Position numbers and translations under genes: made by a program
Notes under the pieces: model-generated
The model's database searches: none
Told to the model about the DNA's origin: nothing
Seen by the model: the letters and a program-made list of their open reading frames with translations, nothing else
DNA from: Polytrichum commune
Taxonomy: Eukaryota; Streptophyta; Polytrichopsida; Polytrichales; Polytrichaceae
NCBI GenBank assembly: GCA_950295325.1
Contig: OX485806.1
Span: 33,294,001-33,358,000, forward strand
Direction of reading: 5' to 3'
DNA length: 64,000 bases
In this document: positions 23,540 to 35,589 of the stretch, piece after piece
How positions within the stretch are numbered: position 1 is the first letter of the stretch
Layout: every line of letters begins with the position of its first letter

Positions 23540-24485
23540 GTCCTTCTTGAAGCTTTGGGACATTGTGGTAGCAGTAGCCATTATTTATTTATGTGTGTTT
23601 TCAATGTGCATGATGCGTGCACCAATGATTGACAATGAATCTGATGCAGTTAGTGATTGGGATCCCAAATTCAATTAGAATGCATGGCATTCTACTTGTT
23701 GGGACAAGTCGGCATTTGACTAATGAGCATGGTTTATGAACCTACAATATAATACACACGAGTGGTATCGGGACTTTTGGGAGAGAGAAAGAGAGAGAGA
23801 GGGAGAGAGGGAGAGAGGGAGGTATGGCATATGTGCCAATGAAGTGGGAAACCGGACCACTACATTGACTTGTTTTTATTAGTGTGGGTTATCACTTGGA
23901 GTTACGTGTTGCTATAAATTTGTATTGATCATATGTTTTTTTACTCGAGTTAATTACATGAATGATTAAAAGCAGTCCCATCAAAATACACAAATGTTGT
24001 ACACAATACATGATATTATGTGTGTGGGGGGAGGCCGCCAACTTGGGCGGGACTGCTCATCATGAGCCAAAATCCACCAATAGTTGGGCATGCCCTATTA
24101 TGATGAGAGCCTTAACCAGTAATATGCAACCACCTCATTTCTAACATAGGATAGAGTAGTGGAAAATAGTACCTACTATTCATTAAGCTCTTTGGAGGGC
24201 GGGGGGAGGCATGTCATATAGGTCTTTTATGGTGGGGGTTTGCTCCCATTGTACCTACAATGGCACACATTTAATGACGGGGCGGTCATTAATGCCCTTT
24301 ATCTTTTGGCGGTAGATGTACCTAAATACTAGGGATATTGTTGATACATGGGTTGCCATGTCTAGTAGGGATGCTCTCAGTATGCACATAAAAAGATCAT
24401 GATATAACTTACTTGGTAGAAAATAAAATAATGTTGATAAAAAGTTATAGCAACACGTAACTCCAAACGGTAACCCACACTAATA
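23540..24485. other. Intergenic sequence with GA microsatellite
   Basis: (GA)n at about 23,780-23,821. No recognised gene. Confidence 0.55.
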
Positions 24486-24491
24486 GGAAAA

Positions 24492-24705
24492 TTCAGCGTG
24501 GTTACAGAAGAATCGGTTGAGTTGGAGGAATAATTGGTTGAAGTTGAAGACTTCGGGAAAATCACCCATCACTTTAGAGGCATCCATGGAATGCATCTCA
24601 AATTACTAAAGAAAAACCAAAAGACCACAACATGTTACTGGTTGGACTTGGAAACACTAGGATTTTGACTGATTGTGTTCAAAATCCTCCGCGAACACTA
24701 ATATG
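24492..24705 (-). mobile_element. Degenerate hAT-type MITE copy
   Basis: The body aligns with the family ('ggttgaagttgaagacttcggga', 'aaagaaaaaccaaaagaccacaacatgtta', 'ggttggacttggaaacacta'). The ends are eroded and no TSD can be read. Confidence 0.6.
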
Positions 24706-24709
24706 AGCG

Positions 24710-24897
24710 TGCCTCTCATTCATTCAACATAAAAGCCCCAAAGAGTATGATGCTCGGAGGTTACTTTTTTAAAGCTCATTTGACACCAGACTTAGTTTCA
24801 AAGACCCCAAATTAGTCTACTCAAGATAAATTTGAGATGAAACAGGTAACAAACTTATAGGGGATCAAGTCTTTATGTTGGATGAATGAGAGACTTG
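24710..24897. mobile_element. Small inverted-terminal element of the CATCCAACAT family, copy 2
   Basis: The left end (CTCTCATTCATTCAACATAA) and right end (...TTTATGTTGGATGAATGAGAG) are inverted repeats about 25 bp long around a ~185-bp element. Confidence 0.65.
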
Positions 24898-24984
24898 TCC
24901 GCTCAAATAAAATAATTCTCCCTCTCTTTCGATATAACATCGATTGTGAATGGACAGTGAGGCGAAGAAAGAGGGAATTATTGT

Positions 24985-25380
24985 ATACAAACGCACCTCT
25001 CATTCATCCAACATAAAAACTCTTGAAATATTATCCATCTCGGAGGTTATTGTTTTTAGTTGATTTGACACTAGAACTACATCGATTATCCTAATTAATG
25101 CGTGATACTATTCGGAGTTACATAGAGCAATAATGCCTTACTCAGGAGTTCAACAGGTTCTTTGGACAGTACATAACATAGTTAACGTTGCTTGGTCAAA
25201 TATTATATTGTCATTTACTAGTTATAGCATGGTGTAACTTCAAACAATAACGCACACTTTATTGGGATAATCAATGTAGCTTTAAAGGCCTTGAATTAGT
25301 TTACTTGAGGTCATTTGAGATAAATCAACAACAAACCCGGGGTGGGGGATGTCAAGTTTTGATGTTGGATGGGTGAGAGA
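24985..25380. mobile_element. Small inverted-terminal element of the CATCCAACAT family, copy 3
   Basis: Left end ACCTCTCATTCATCCAACAT. Right end ...TTTTGATGTTGGATGGGTGAGAG. The interior shares 'ttgaca..agaactacat' and 'caacaaacc.gg' blocks with copies 1, 2 and 4 but is longer (~395 bp). Confidence 0.55.
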
Positions 25381-25399
25381 TACTACACTCGTATATGAT

Positions 25400-27535
25400 A
25401 ACTGCCTTTCTTCTTGTTTGGCCTTGTGCCAATCGGCTTGGGATTCGTGATGTCTATGTAAACTCATCCATCGTGAATGAAGGGGCTCTAGAAAAAAAGA
25501 AAAAGAAAACTAATCCCCTATAAGATTGATGACTATTTCATTCCAACTAGACTCCACTACACAAATTTGAGGGTTTTGGTGTTAAGTCAACTTATCTTAA
25601 AACAATCATTTGCAGGCTATACTGTATATTCAATGTGTTCTCACCAATGCAATGGATGAGTTTACATAGACACCAAAATCCCTACAGCCAGGCCGATCCC
25701 TCCAATATGATGGCTTTTGAAGGCCGTTTGGTACCATACTCACAACTCGGGTGCAATTACACAGGGTTACAAAAGCACAATGAATTGTCCTGTTAATGTG
25801 AGTTACCATTTGGAGTGACATATTGCTGTAACATTTTATTGACATTATCATTTTGTACCAACTAAGTTATATCCTCTCGGTATAATGTTATAGCATCGCG
25901 TAACTCCAAATGGTAACCGACACTTATTAGACAAAAAGGTGCAATGCCTACCGATGTGGTATCTTCAATTTAAAGGGTTTATTTTATTTGCAATGATCGC
26001 CAATTATTCCAACCACATTCTCGTCATAGTAACTAAACTACTCTGTGAAGTGCTTCATGAAACAAATTCTTCCAAGGAAGAGCATGAGCCCTCCCGGAGT
26101 TCAAGAAACAGACGTATATAATATAAAAGCAAGAGAGACAAAGAGCACGTCCGTTGTTGATACACGCAATGTTGCACTTTAGTGTCGTATAGTATTTGGT
26201 GTCATAGTGGTAACTTTTCTAATGACACTTCTTATGAGTGAGTTTACAAAGTATTGTCATGGATCATTGAAATTTGGATGAAATCCATGCCAACTATTGG
26301 ACCAAAGTTGGGTATGTTCTACAATCCTAACATTTTCCTATTGAACTATTGCCATGAATGATTGAAATCCGGATGAAAAAATCACTCAATAAGTGACCAT
26401 AATTATAGTGTTGTCTGTAGATTATGATGCCCTGATTCTATTATACATGGAGGAGCAATGTTTTTTGTTTGTGACGAAGAGACGGTTCAAGTCAAAGAAA
26501 AAGAAAACCATACCCTTCTCATGCAATATATTGATAAGCATGAATCATGCAAACTTGAAGTTTAAGTTGAGTTTAACCCCAAAATCCCTGAGAGACCCAA
26601 AATGACCTTTTTTTTATGGTTTTTTTCTTTTCTTTTCAAATGAGACCTCTGATTTTTTGAGATGGAGATGAGTTTTTTTCATAATGAATAAATTTCATTT
26701 GGCATCCAACGCCCCAAATTTCATTTTATTTGGATTAAACCTCAGCCTTGTGGAATTTTGCAAAGTCGTCCAGTGCCTTGAATTCTATTGGATTTGGATT
26801 AAACCTCGTGATGCATTAGGAAATGTGTCAGGTAGGAAAACAACACTCATATGTACTTGGAAAGCTATGAAAAAAAAATTCCAAGATTTGGTTTTTTTTT
26901 ATGTTTCAGATACCTACCGTTAGGATTGGTAGTTGGAGTTTTTCAAGTTACTTCAAAAATAGTATGTAAGATGGGATGTAAAACGGAGTGCTACACATTG
27001 CAAGGGCTCTCAAGAAATGACATTTGGTGCAAACATAAAAAATTCAAGTCTCAAAGGTTCACAATTTAGTTGGGAATCTTAAGAAAAAAAATTTCATACC
27101 ACTTGGGTCTCATCTTGTCATCCATTTGATGATGTCAGCAGGATTAAAGTTTGTTTCCAATCATCTACCCCGCCCATTATACCTTCACATATGCACTAGG
27201 TTCTCATTCATATTGCCATGTGGACGGTTGATATGTTTTTGGATAGCTCATACAAAGACCCATATCATATTTGTACAGTTGGATGCTAAAAAACGCCTAC
27301 ATGATTGAGTCCTAAATTATCTCTTTTAGAAACAACGATGTGAGGTTGATTTTGAAGAGAATGGCCAAGTTTACATCGGTGTCTACATGAGTGCAATTCT
27401 AAGGTTGTGTCAAAACCCTCAATGTAACTTTAGACGTGTTGGTTCTATTTGGTTTGTTTTTTCATTTTCTCCGACTCCTACCAATTAGATTTACACAATG
27501 AACAATCATTCCCAAGGAGTTGGTGTCCGGCGCAG
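25400..27535. other. Intergenic sequence without recognisable genes
   Basis: Mostly AT-rich, with short diverged repeats such as 'atggatgag.ttacatagacacc' near 25,655 and again near 28,350. No supported gene. Confidence 0.55.
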
Positions 27536-27540
27536 GCCAT

Positions 27541-27969
27541 CACTACACTAAAAAGGATATTTAGTGTTTGATAAACTAAATATGAACGCCTACACTAAAT
27601 GTCAATAACACTATGAAAGTAAGCAACATTAAATGTAAACTCAAAAACTAAATATCAACTATGGTAATACGTGGAAGTTTCATGTTTGAATTTAGTGTAA
27701 GTATGAAAGGATATGAAAAATAAAATAAAATAAACAATGACATCAGATGTGAGATGTGAGATCAACAAGCAAGAAGTTGGGACGCCATCCCTAAAATCGC
27801 AAGTCCAGTGAAACCCATGCTTCACATAAAGGGAGGTGGCAGTAGGGAAGGTAGCAACACATTTATGTCTAACACTAATTGTCAAGGAATTGAAAATTAG
27901 TGTTGAGCAGGGTAGGGTGGTAACAACATTAAATATAATCAAACACTGAATATCCCTTTTAGTGTAGTT
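27541..27969. mobile_element. CACTA-like MITE (~429 bp)
   Basis: The left end CACTACACTAAAAAGGATAT and the inverted right end ACTACACTAAAAGGGATATT form an imperfect terminal inverted repeat of about 32 bp, continuing through 'cagtgtttgat'. The possible 3-bp flanks are CAT and TAT, so the TSD is not perfect. CACTA-like ends suggest a non-autonomous CACTA derivative. No coding capacity. Confidence 0.65.
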
Positions 27970-27974
27970 TATAC

Positions 27975-29670
27975 TACAAGGAATGACAAATAATGTTAAG
28001 TTTTACAGTTGGTGTTGGTGACACAACACGGGCAATTTATGATTAGTATTGAGCAAGACAAATAGAATTAGTGACACCAACTACAATGTTGAGTGTAGTT
28101 TTCCAAGTGTCATGGTCTCACATATTGTGTCAAGGGAGAATCTTGATGTCCGCCACTCTGGCCGGGGTTTCATTCATTCATAACGTGAAGGGGTTATGGT
28201 GAAAACAATCCCCTTAAACTAGATCGAGAGTTGATTCATTCTAATTGGACTTCACCACACTAATTTGGGGTTTCCCTTCCTATTATATAATTAAGTATTT
28301 AAAATATGAATTCCGGGATCACGGACAATTTGATGCATCTTGTCTTCCCAATGGATGAGGCTACGTAGACACCGCATATCCTTAGGCCTTCTTGATGCAA
28401 AATCAAAGAATGCCAACCATTCAAAAACAAAGAGGGCAATATGACGGAATGCATGGCCAATGCTTCATGGTGTCTACATTATAAACTCCCTCATGGGAGA
28501 TGAAAACTAAATGATCACTTCAACAATTTGCAAGTGTCTATTCTATGTGTCCCATTGGCATGTTTAGAGGGGATATTAGACATAACAATACCCGACTTTT
28601 GATTAGTCGCGTTTTGTGGGACCGTGTATCACATGAACATAATCCTCCTCTACATCCGGGACTCCCTCATTTACAAGGGAACACTTGGGTTGTGTATTGT
28701 GAACTTTTTGACAAGTAGCTATTATTATCAAGATATTTACGTTAACTGCGATCGCTTTCTTTGGAAAGAGACCGCCCATGTGATTGCTTAGTAATGTCAT
28801 GAGCTAATTCGAGCGTCACATAGTCTCAAAAAGTGTCCTCTGATCCTACTACACGCCTACTATTTTCATCTTGTTTTCTTAAGAGATATGGTCGATAATA
28901 TGGAATAAATTCATCGCTTCTCGACCAATGTGTATTTTTGACAAAGTTTTTGCAAGTTTTTGACATTTCACACGCAAAAACTTGCATAAAAATAAAACTC
29001 GCGTCAATTGACACACACGATTAGAATTTGACATGGAGTGTGACTTGTGAAGGAAAAAACCAAGTGTCAATTGACACTTTCGAAATCGAAATGGCACGTG
29101 CTACTGGACATGTGACATTGAGGTGACAGTTTAGAAGAAAATGCAGATGTCAATTGACATTCGTTCTTGTTTTTTTAAAAATGTCGTGTGACACTTTGGA
29201 TTTGGGGTTGAACGTCAAATGAAATTTGTCAAACATACACATCGTTCTCGACCGGACGGAGTTTCTACCAACCTACTACTTGTTTTTTCTACAGTCACAT
29301 GAATGCACCACCAACAAAGGTAGCGTAAACCCACAAAGGGAAAGCGCTTTCATGCTGCGTAGGAGTTGCGAAAGGCCGTGATGGTGGGCCCCGGAATAAC
29401 ATCGGGAAGAGGGACTCAAACATATATAGGACTCAATCGAGGATTCAATTGAGTCGATGGTTAAAAATATGAAATGAAATATATATATATATATCTACTA
29501 CTAAGAAGAAGAAGAAGAAGAATATATCATTATCATTGCTCATTATCCTGCCACTAGTATCTAAACATGCACCCAAGCCCGTGAGTTACCACACATGCCA
29601 TAAATAGCAGCCAGAACTCTCCTGACTCTAACTGAAATTAGATTCCCGTGTGTGTATGTTTCGGGTTGGG
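27975..29670. other. Intergenic sequence with clustered TGTCAATTGACA palindromes
   Basis: No gene recognised. Three GTCAATTGAC palindromes sit at about 29,003, 29,067 and 29,147. An AT run and a GAA run occur near 29,480-29,520. Confidence 0.5.
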
Positions 29671-29677
29671 GGGGGGG

Positions 29678-31043
29678 ATGTCAACAATATAACAAGATTC
29701 GATCGTTGTGGATGGACATAACATTACTTAGCAACTATAGTAGAGGTGTCTAATCCTAATCAGGACTGGTACCGGAATTTCGATCCGGTTGGGATTGAAT
29801 TTCGGTCATGGTGGGACTAAGTTTTGATTAGGTTATAACCAATAGTGGCATGACACGTGTCTTGATGTTGAGTGCTAAAGTGAGGAGGAATGAACCGTTG
29901 AGATGAGGATGTCAACAATACAACAAGATTCGATCGTTGTGGATGGACATAACATTATTGAGCAACTATAGTCGAGGTGTCTACCTTTGACCAGGACTGG
30001 TACTGGAATTTTGATCAGGTTGGGATTGAATTTCGGTCATGGTGGGACTAAGTTTTGATTAGGCCGGAACCAATAGTGCCATGACACATGTCTTGGTGTT
30101 GAGTGCTAAAGTGAGGAGGAATGAACCGTTGAGATGAGGATGTCAACAATATAACAAGATTCGATTGTTGTGGATGGACATAACATTACTGAGCAACTAT
30201 AGTAGAGGTGTCTATTCCTGACCAGGACTCGTACCGGAATTTCGATCAGGTTGGGATTGAATTTCGGTCATGGTGGGACTAAGTTTTGATTAGGTTAGAA
30301 CCAATAGTGCCATGACACATGTCTTGATGTTGAGTGCTAAAGTGAGGAGGAATGAACCGTTGAAATGAGGATGTCAACAATATAACAAGATTCGATCGTT
30401 GTGGATGGACATAACATTATTGAGCAACTATAGTAGAGGTGTCTACCTTTGACCAAGACTGGTACTGGGATTTTGATAAGGTTGGGATTGAATTTTGGTC
30501 ATGGTGGGATTAAGTTTTGATTAGGCTGGAACCAATAGTGCCATGACACATGTCTTGATGTTGAGTGCTAAAATGGGGAGGAATGAACCGTTGAGATGAG
30601 GATGTCAACAATATAACAAGATTCGATCGTTGTGGATGGACATAACATTACTGAGCAACTATAGTCGAGGTGTCTATTCCCAACTAGGACCGGTACCGGA
30701 ATTTTGGTCAGGTTGGGATTGAATTTTGATCATGGCGGGACTAAGTTTTGGATAGGCCATAACCAATAGTGCCATGACACATGTCTTGATGTTGAGTGCT
30801 GAAGTGAGGAGAGATGAATTGTTGAGGTGAGGTTGTCAACAACATATCAAGATTCGATCGTTGTGGGTGGACACAACATTACTGAGCAACTATAGTAGAG
30901 GTGTCTAATCCCGACCAGGACCCGTACCGGAATTTTGATTAGGTTGGAACTGAATTTTGATCATGGTGGAACTAAGTTTTGATTAGGCCAAGACCAATAG
31001 TGCCATGACACATGTCTTGATGTTGAGTGTTGAAGTAAGGAGG
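29678..31043 (+). repeat. Tandem array, six units of ~230 bp
   Basis: Units start at about 29,678, 29,908, 30,139, 30,369, 30,601 and 30,831, each opening with a variant of GATGTCAACAATATAACAAG. They differ by scattered substitutions. The last unit is the most diverged and ends in a short AGGAGGA run. The unit length is in the range of plant satellite monomers, but six copies make this a local array. Two diverged inverted relatives lie at about 33,340-33,520 and 33,775-33,965. Confidence 0.9.
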
Positions 31044-31215
31044 AAGGAGGAAGGTACCATTGAAGTAAGCGGTTATTGATGCGAGTGTCGTTATATAGTC
31101 TTCTGATGGAAAAAATATGCATTGGACTAAAATTTCCAACACTTGGAAATCGACCAAAAAATGGAGGGCTTTGCCCTTTGGAGTTGGACGATGATGAAGT
31201 GCATTATGTAGGGAA

Positions 31216-31591
31216 GGGCACCACGGGCCTTGGCTTGGTGGTTAGGGCTCATGGCCCCCAATGAGGAGGTTGTGGGTTCCATTCCCCATGCCGGCATGGT
31301 GCTCACCACCTTAGTCCACCCAACTATGGTGGGGGGGTCCTTGGACCTTGTTGTATGGGTACCTCAAAGCCCTTTGGGGGGATACCATGTCCGGCATCTT
31401 CAAGGCACTAGTGGCTAGCTAGGAACTAGTATAGTGTGTCACTATAGTGTCCATCCTCGAAAGGGGAGAGTAGTATTGCCCCAATGTCCCCTTGTCCAGT
31501 GGGCATAGGGTCATTGGCATTACGAACGGACACTTTATTCACGCCGGCCCCTTGCTAAAAAGGGACCGGAGTTTCTATCTATCTATCTATC
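31216..31591 (+). mobile_element. tRNA-derived SINE, full-length copy 3
   Basis: Perfect 11-bp TSD, TATGTAGGGAA (31,205-31,215 and 31,592-31,602). The head has TGGCTTGGTGGTTAG and GGTTCCATTCC at A-box and B-box spacing. The tail is a longer CTAT run (five units). The 3' hairpin is slightly altered (CCCCTTGCTAAAAAGGG). Confidence 0.92.
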
Positions 31592-31826
31592 TATGTAGGG
31601 AATCTAAATATAGTACTTCTTCAATATAGTGAGACAACATATCATTTTCATATTCAATACAAAACGGCCAGTATCCAGTTCTTTTTTTTTCCTTTTTTTT
31701 TGTGAAGGGTTGGAAAAAAAGTTTGAAAGTCTGTGTGAAGTGCGATTGTTCTGAAGCCCTTCACATTGAAATGCATGTGCACACTTCACACTCGAACACT
31801 GCCTCCTCCTCTTCCTCCTTCTCGGT

Positions 31827-32065
31827 CAGTGATCGGGGAGATTTTTGGGCATTCATAACCGGTTGAGATCCGAGTGTTTGCAAGTCCAACCGGTTACATG
31901 TTGACATCCTCCGGGTTTTCCCCTTTATTAAATTGGGGTGTACTCTTCTATAAATTCCTCCAAAATGATTGGTAACTTTCTTGCAATCTTGAACTTCTTC
32001 AACCAGTTATTACTCAAACTCAACCGGTTCATTTGTAACTAACTACCGGTTCTCCCTGACCATTG
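31827..32065 (+). mobile_element. hAT-type MITE, first of a tandem pair
   Basis: The ends CAGTGATCGGGGAGATTTTT and, inverted, CAATGGTCAGGGAGAACCGG frame a 239-bp body with AACCGGTT motifs. The next copy follows after ~33 bp. Because the post-element sequence 'tcctcaatgcaattacgccc' recurs after the second copy, element plus flank seems to have been tandemly duplicated as a unit. Confidence 0.8.
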
Positions 32066-32098
32066 TCCTCAATGCAATTACGCCCCAACTCAGGCAAC

Positions 32099-32341
32099 CA
32101 GTGATCCGGGAGATTTTTGGGCATGCATAACCGGTTGAGATCCGAGTGTTTGCAAGTCCAACTGGTTACATGTTGACATCCTCCGATTTTCCCCTTCATT
32201 AAATCGGGCGTATTCTTCTATAAATTCCTCTAAAACGATCGGTAATTTTCCTGCAATCTTGAACCACCACTTCTTCAACCGGTTATGTCTGAAACTCAAC
32301 CGGTTCATCTGTAACTAACTGCCGGTTCTCCCTGACCATTG
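32099..32341 (+). mobile_element. hAT-type MITE, second of a tandem pair
   Basis: It is nearly identical to the copy at 31,827-32,065 and is followed by the same 'ctcaatgcaattacgcccc' flank. It arose by duplication and not by independent insertion. Confidence 0.8.
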
Positions 32342-32584
32342 TCCCTCAATGCAATTACGCCCCGACTCAGGTACCTATTCCGCTGCATTCCGAAAGGACA
32401 ACAATATCCACAGTCACCATATCACCATGTCACCATGATCTTCATGCCAACCTAATTAAAGCATACTATAATGCACATGCTCTCATCCAGACATTCCCCA
32501 TTAAGATGATCCTTTTCCCGCCCCCCCCCCCCCAACACGCACACACAACTTGATCGATCCACTCCTCCCTTGCTAATTCCCTTC

Positions 32585-33038
32585 CATTGCCCCGGGAGGT
32601 TTTCGGGTGCAATCGGTCGAAAATCGGAGTGTTTTTCCAAGCCCACCCAGTTACATGTTGCGTGCTTTTAGGGTTTTTCCCTTCACGAATTCGAGGTATA
32701 TTCCGTCGATTCCTTTAGAATGCTCGCTACTTTTTCCTGAAGTCTTGAGTCATGTCCGGTATCTTCAAGGCACTAGTGGCTAGCTAGGAACTTGTATAGT
32801 GTGTCACTATAGTGTCCATCCTCGAAAGGGGAGAGTAGTATTTGTCCCAATGTCCCCTTGTCCAGTGGGCATCGGGTCATTGGCATTACGAACGGACACT
32901 TTATTCACGCCGGCCCCTTGCTTGAAAGGGGTTGGAGTTTCTATCTATCTGAAGTCTTGAGCCCCGGCTGGTTATTTTCTCAGTCTCCAATAGGTTCATA
33001 TGTGTTAACTAGCGGTCGGGCTCTCCCCGGTCCTATGG
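32585..33038 (+). mobile_element. hAT-type MITE copy split by a SINE
   Basis: Both halves (32,585-32,759 and 32,949-33,038) align to the family. The ends CATTGCCCCGGGAGGTTTTC and ...CTCTCCCCGGTCCTATGG are diverged. SINE copy 4 sits between them. Confidence 0.65.
32760..32948 (+). mobile_element. tRNA-derived SINE copy 4 (strongly 5'-truncated)
   Basis: Only the 3' 189 bp remains (body, 3' hairpin and CTAT tail), flanked by a perfect 13-bp TSD, CTGAAGTCTTGAG (32,747-32,759 and 32,949-32,961). Confidence 0.9.
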
Positions 33039-33339
33039 TAAAGGCATGCGGGCCTTATGTGGCCACTCTTCTAGTAAGCCCCCCCCCCTCGCGTTCCGGA
33101 ATAGCCGGTGTGTGGGTGAAAGTATTTTGGTCGAAAGTCTCACGAGGACTCACACACAAGGATGAGAAGCTAATGGAAGTTCTCACCGATCGGATGTTGG
33201 GGTTTGTGACGAGGAAGATGACTTGGTGTTTTTTTTTTTGTTTTATTGTGTTTGAGGGTCGTCGAACATTTCAAAACGTTCGACAAGCATCCAGGACTCC
33301 GAAAATCGGTCGTAACACATTACTTATGCCCAGAGTCTG

Positions 33340-33965
33340 TCGTAACCTCTCATTTTAACCACTCATTCCTCCTGAGCCGTGACATGTGTCGTGGCATTAT
33401 TGGTTCCACCCTGACCGAAATTCAACCAGAGGTTGATTAGAACTCAATACCAACGTGATTACAATTCCGGTACCCTATAGATTGCCGTTTGGGTCCTAAT
33501 CGGGAATAGGTGCCTCTACTATGCAGAGTTTTTGGTAGAAACAGTGGGTAGGTAGGTAGGTATAGAGTAGAGGCGCACGTAACCAATCACTTAAGAGATT
33601 TTGTGCCATATTTGGAGAAGTATAAGGCGGTGCAAATTTTTCTTGTGTAGGAAGATAGAAATTAGGAGGATTGCAAAACAATTAAAAAATTAATTCCTTA
33701 TTTTGAAATTACTATGAATTTTTGAAGCCAAAAGTTGGCCCAAACATATTACCAATGTCTATAGTTTGCCATAATTACTCATTTAAACCGCTCGTTCCTC
33801 CTCACTCTAGCACTCAAAACCGGGACATGTGTCATGGCATTATTGGTTCCAACCCAATCAAAGTTCAGTCCCATATAGTTCGAAATTCAATGCCAACTTG
33901 ATTGAGATTCCAATACCCATAGATTGCTCATGGGGTCGTGATTGGGAATAGGTGCCTCTACTATA
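33340..33965 (-). repeat. Two diverged solo units of the 230-bp repeat, inverted
   Basis: About 33,340-33,525 and 33,775-33,965 each carry the reverse complement of the unit's 'aatgaaccg', 'catgacacatgt', 'ccaatagtgcca' and 'tagtagaggtg' landmarks. Confidence 0.65.
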
Positions 33966-33969
33966 TATC

Positions 33970-35025
33970 AAAACCAATGACACTATAGTTAGATAGTCTT
34001 GTACAAACATAATTAAGTTTACTCACTTAAAACCATTGTTGCAACTTACAAAAGTTCTTAGGATGCCATTGTGCTAGTGTGGTTTAAGGTAGAATTTGAG
34101 GCTAATTTGGTTAGCTTCCTTAATCACACACCTATTTTTGGCTCCTAATCGGGGCTACAGTCGCTTTAAGTCGGTGGGTGACTAGTGCATGGTGGTTTAG
34201 TCACTGCCTTGATGATATTTGGTTTAGTGACCTTCACAAAAGTCAAACTACACCCACCATCCTCCACAGTGAGGAGGGCTATTCATTGAGATATGACTCG
34301 CTTGGTTTTTGTGGCCGAGGTGGGCAAATGAGGAGGCGATAACTTGGGCAAATTAGGAGGCATCACGTGGTTGTGAGGTGCCGACCAACTTGTATTGTGA
34401 GTATTGTATAATGAAAAAAACAATTCACCAACATTTTAACTTACATGCGACCACTTTAGAGACATGACGCAACCAATATTGGCATTAAACTTCGTTTCTC
34501 ATTGGCAAATGACCCATGTAGAATTTGCTAACAATGTTGTCCACTCACACAACATTGAACAATAAAAGAGGTCCCCCCCCCTCATAACACCACATCGGTA
34601 AGTAGAGAACTGTTGATTCCAGAGCCTAGGTCAACACCTTCCTCAACTCCGATTTCATCGATTTCAAAATCTTTGGTCCTAATGCGCAACTACTAACCTA
34701 CTCAAGCTTCTAACACTCTCATATATTGGTTGGATGATTCCACAAAGCTGGAGGTGTCCACATAAGTCTCATCTACCTTAACAAGAAAACGGTAGAACCG
34801 TGAGGCTTTGCCCTTTACTATGAAAGACTACAAGTATAGTTGTCCACTTTGCTCATGCCAATCCATTGCTATTTACTATACCAAACCTTTATTGGATTTT
34901 GTGCACCTTCTTCTCAAATGCAGGTCAAGGATTTTGATATCACCCGAAATTTTTAGAATAAATAATCAAGAAGTGCCGAAATAACTATAATTAACTAGAT
35001 TTCTTTCAATGCATTTTAGGGAGAA

Positions 35026-35085
<60 letters not shown>

Positions 35086-35360
35086 TATATAATTATACTT
35101 AACAACAAGAACAAGTAACGTCCAAGTGTGAACGCAAAGTGGTTAGGAAATTTGCTCTTGAAACGAAGAAGTTGCATAGCCTCTGTCCTACAGACAGAGC
35201 CAATAAAAGGAATCCGTGGATAGTGTTGTTGAGTTGATGTACGTATGTACGTTAAGTGAAGCTTAGGTCACGCAGGAGAGAAAGTCTACAAAGGTGTAGG
35301 GCGAGGGACTACCTCAATTCTTTCTTCTTCCTTTTTTCCTTCAAGGGCCGTGCTTTGTAG
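33970..35360. other. Intergenic sequence with AT/AC microsatellite
   Basis: A compound (AT)n(AC)n(AT)n microsatellite at about 35,029-35,090. No supported gene. Confidence 0.6.
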
Positions 35361-35362
35361 AT

Positions 35363-35580
35363 CAATGAACAGGGAGAACTTAACCAACTGCTAAGTTAGT
35401 TGCAGATGAACTGGTTGAAGCCGAAGACTTTGGGCAAATTACCGATTGTTTTAGAGGAATTTAGAGATTGTACCTCAAATCAATAAAGGAAACCCGAAAG
35501 ATGTCAACATGTAACGGGTTGGACTTGGAAACACTAGGACCTCAACCAATTAGGCCCCCAAAAAAACTCCTCAGACAATG
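35363..35580 (-). mobile_element. hAT-type MITE copy, diverged
   Basis: It runs from CAATGAACAGGGAGAACTTA to '...ccaattaggccccc', with the family interior ('agatgaactggttgaagccg', 'caacatgtaacgggttggac'). No TSD is readable. Confidence 0.65.
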
Positions 35581-35589
35581 AATTAGACG

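Noticed and set aside
29678-31043. CRISPR-like array
   Set aside because: The units are contiguous 230-bp tandem repeats without unique spacers, in a plant nuclear context.
32858-33358. 166-codon open frame
   Set aside because: It starts inside SINE copy 4 and runs through the split hAT-type MITE and unrelated sequence. No protein family is recognised.
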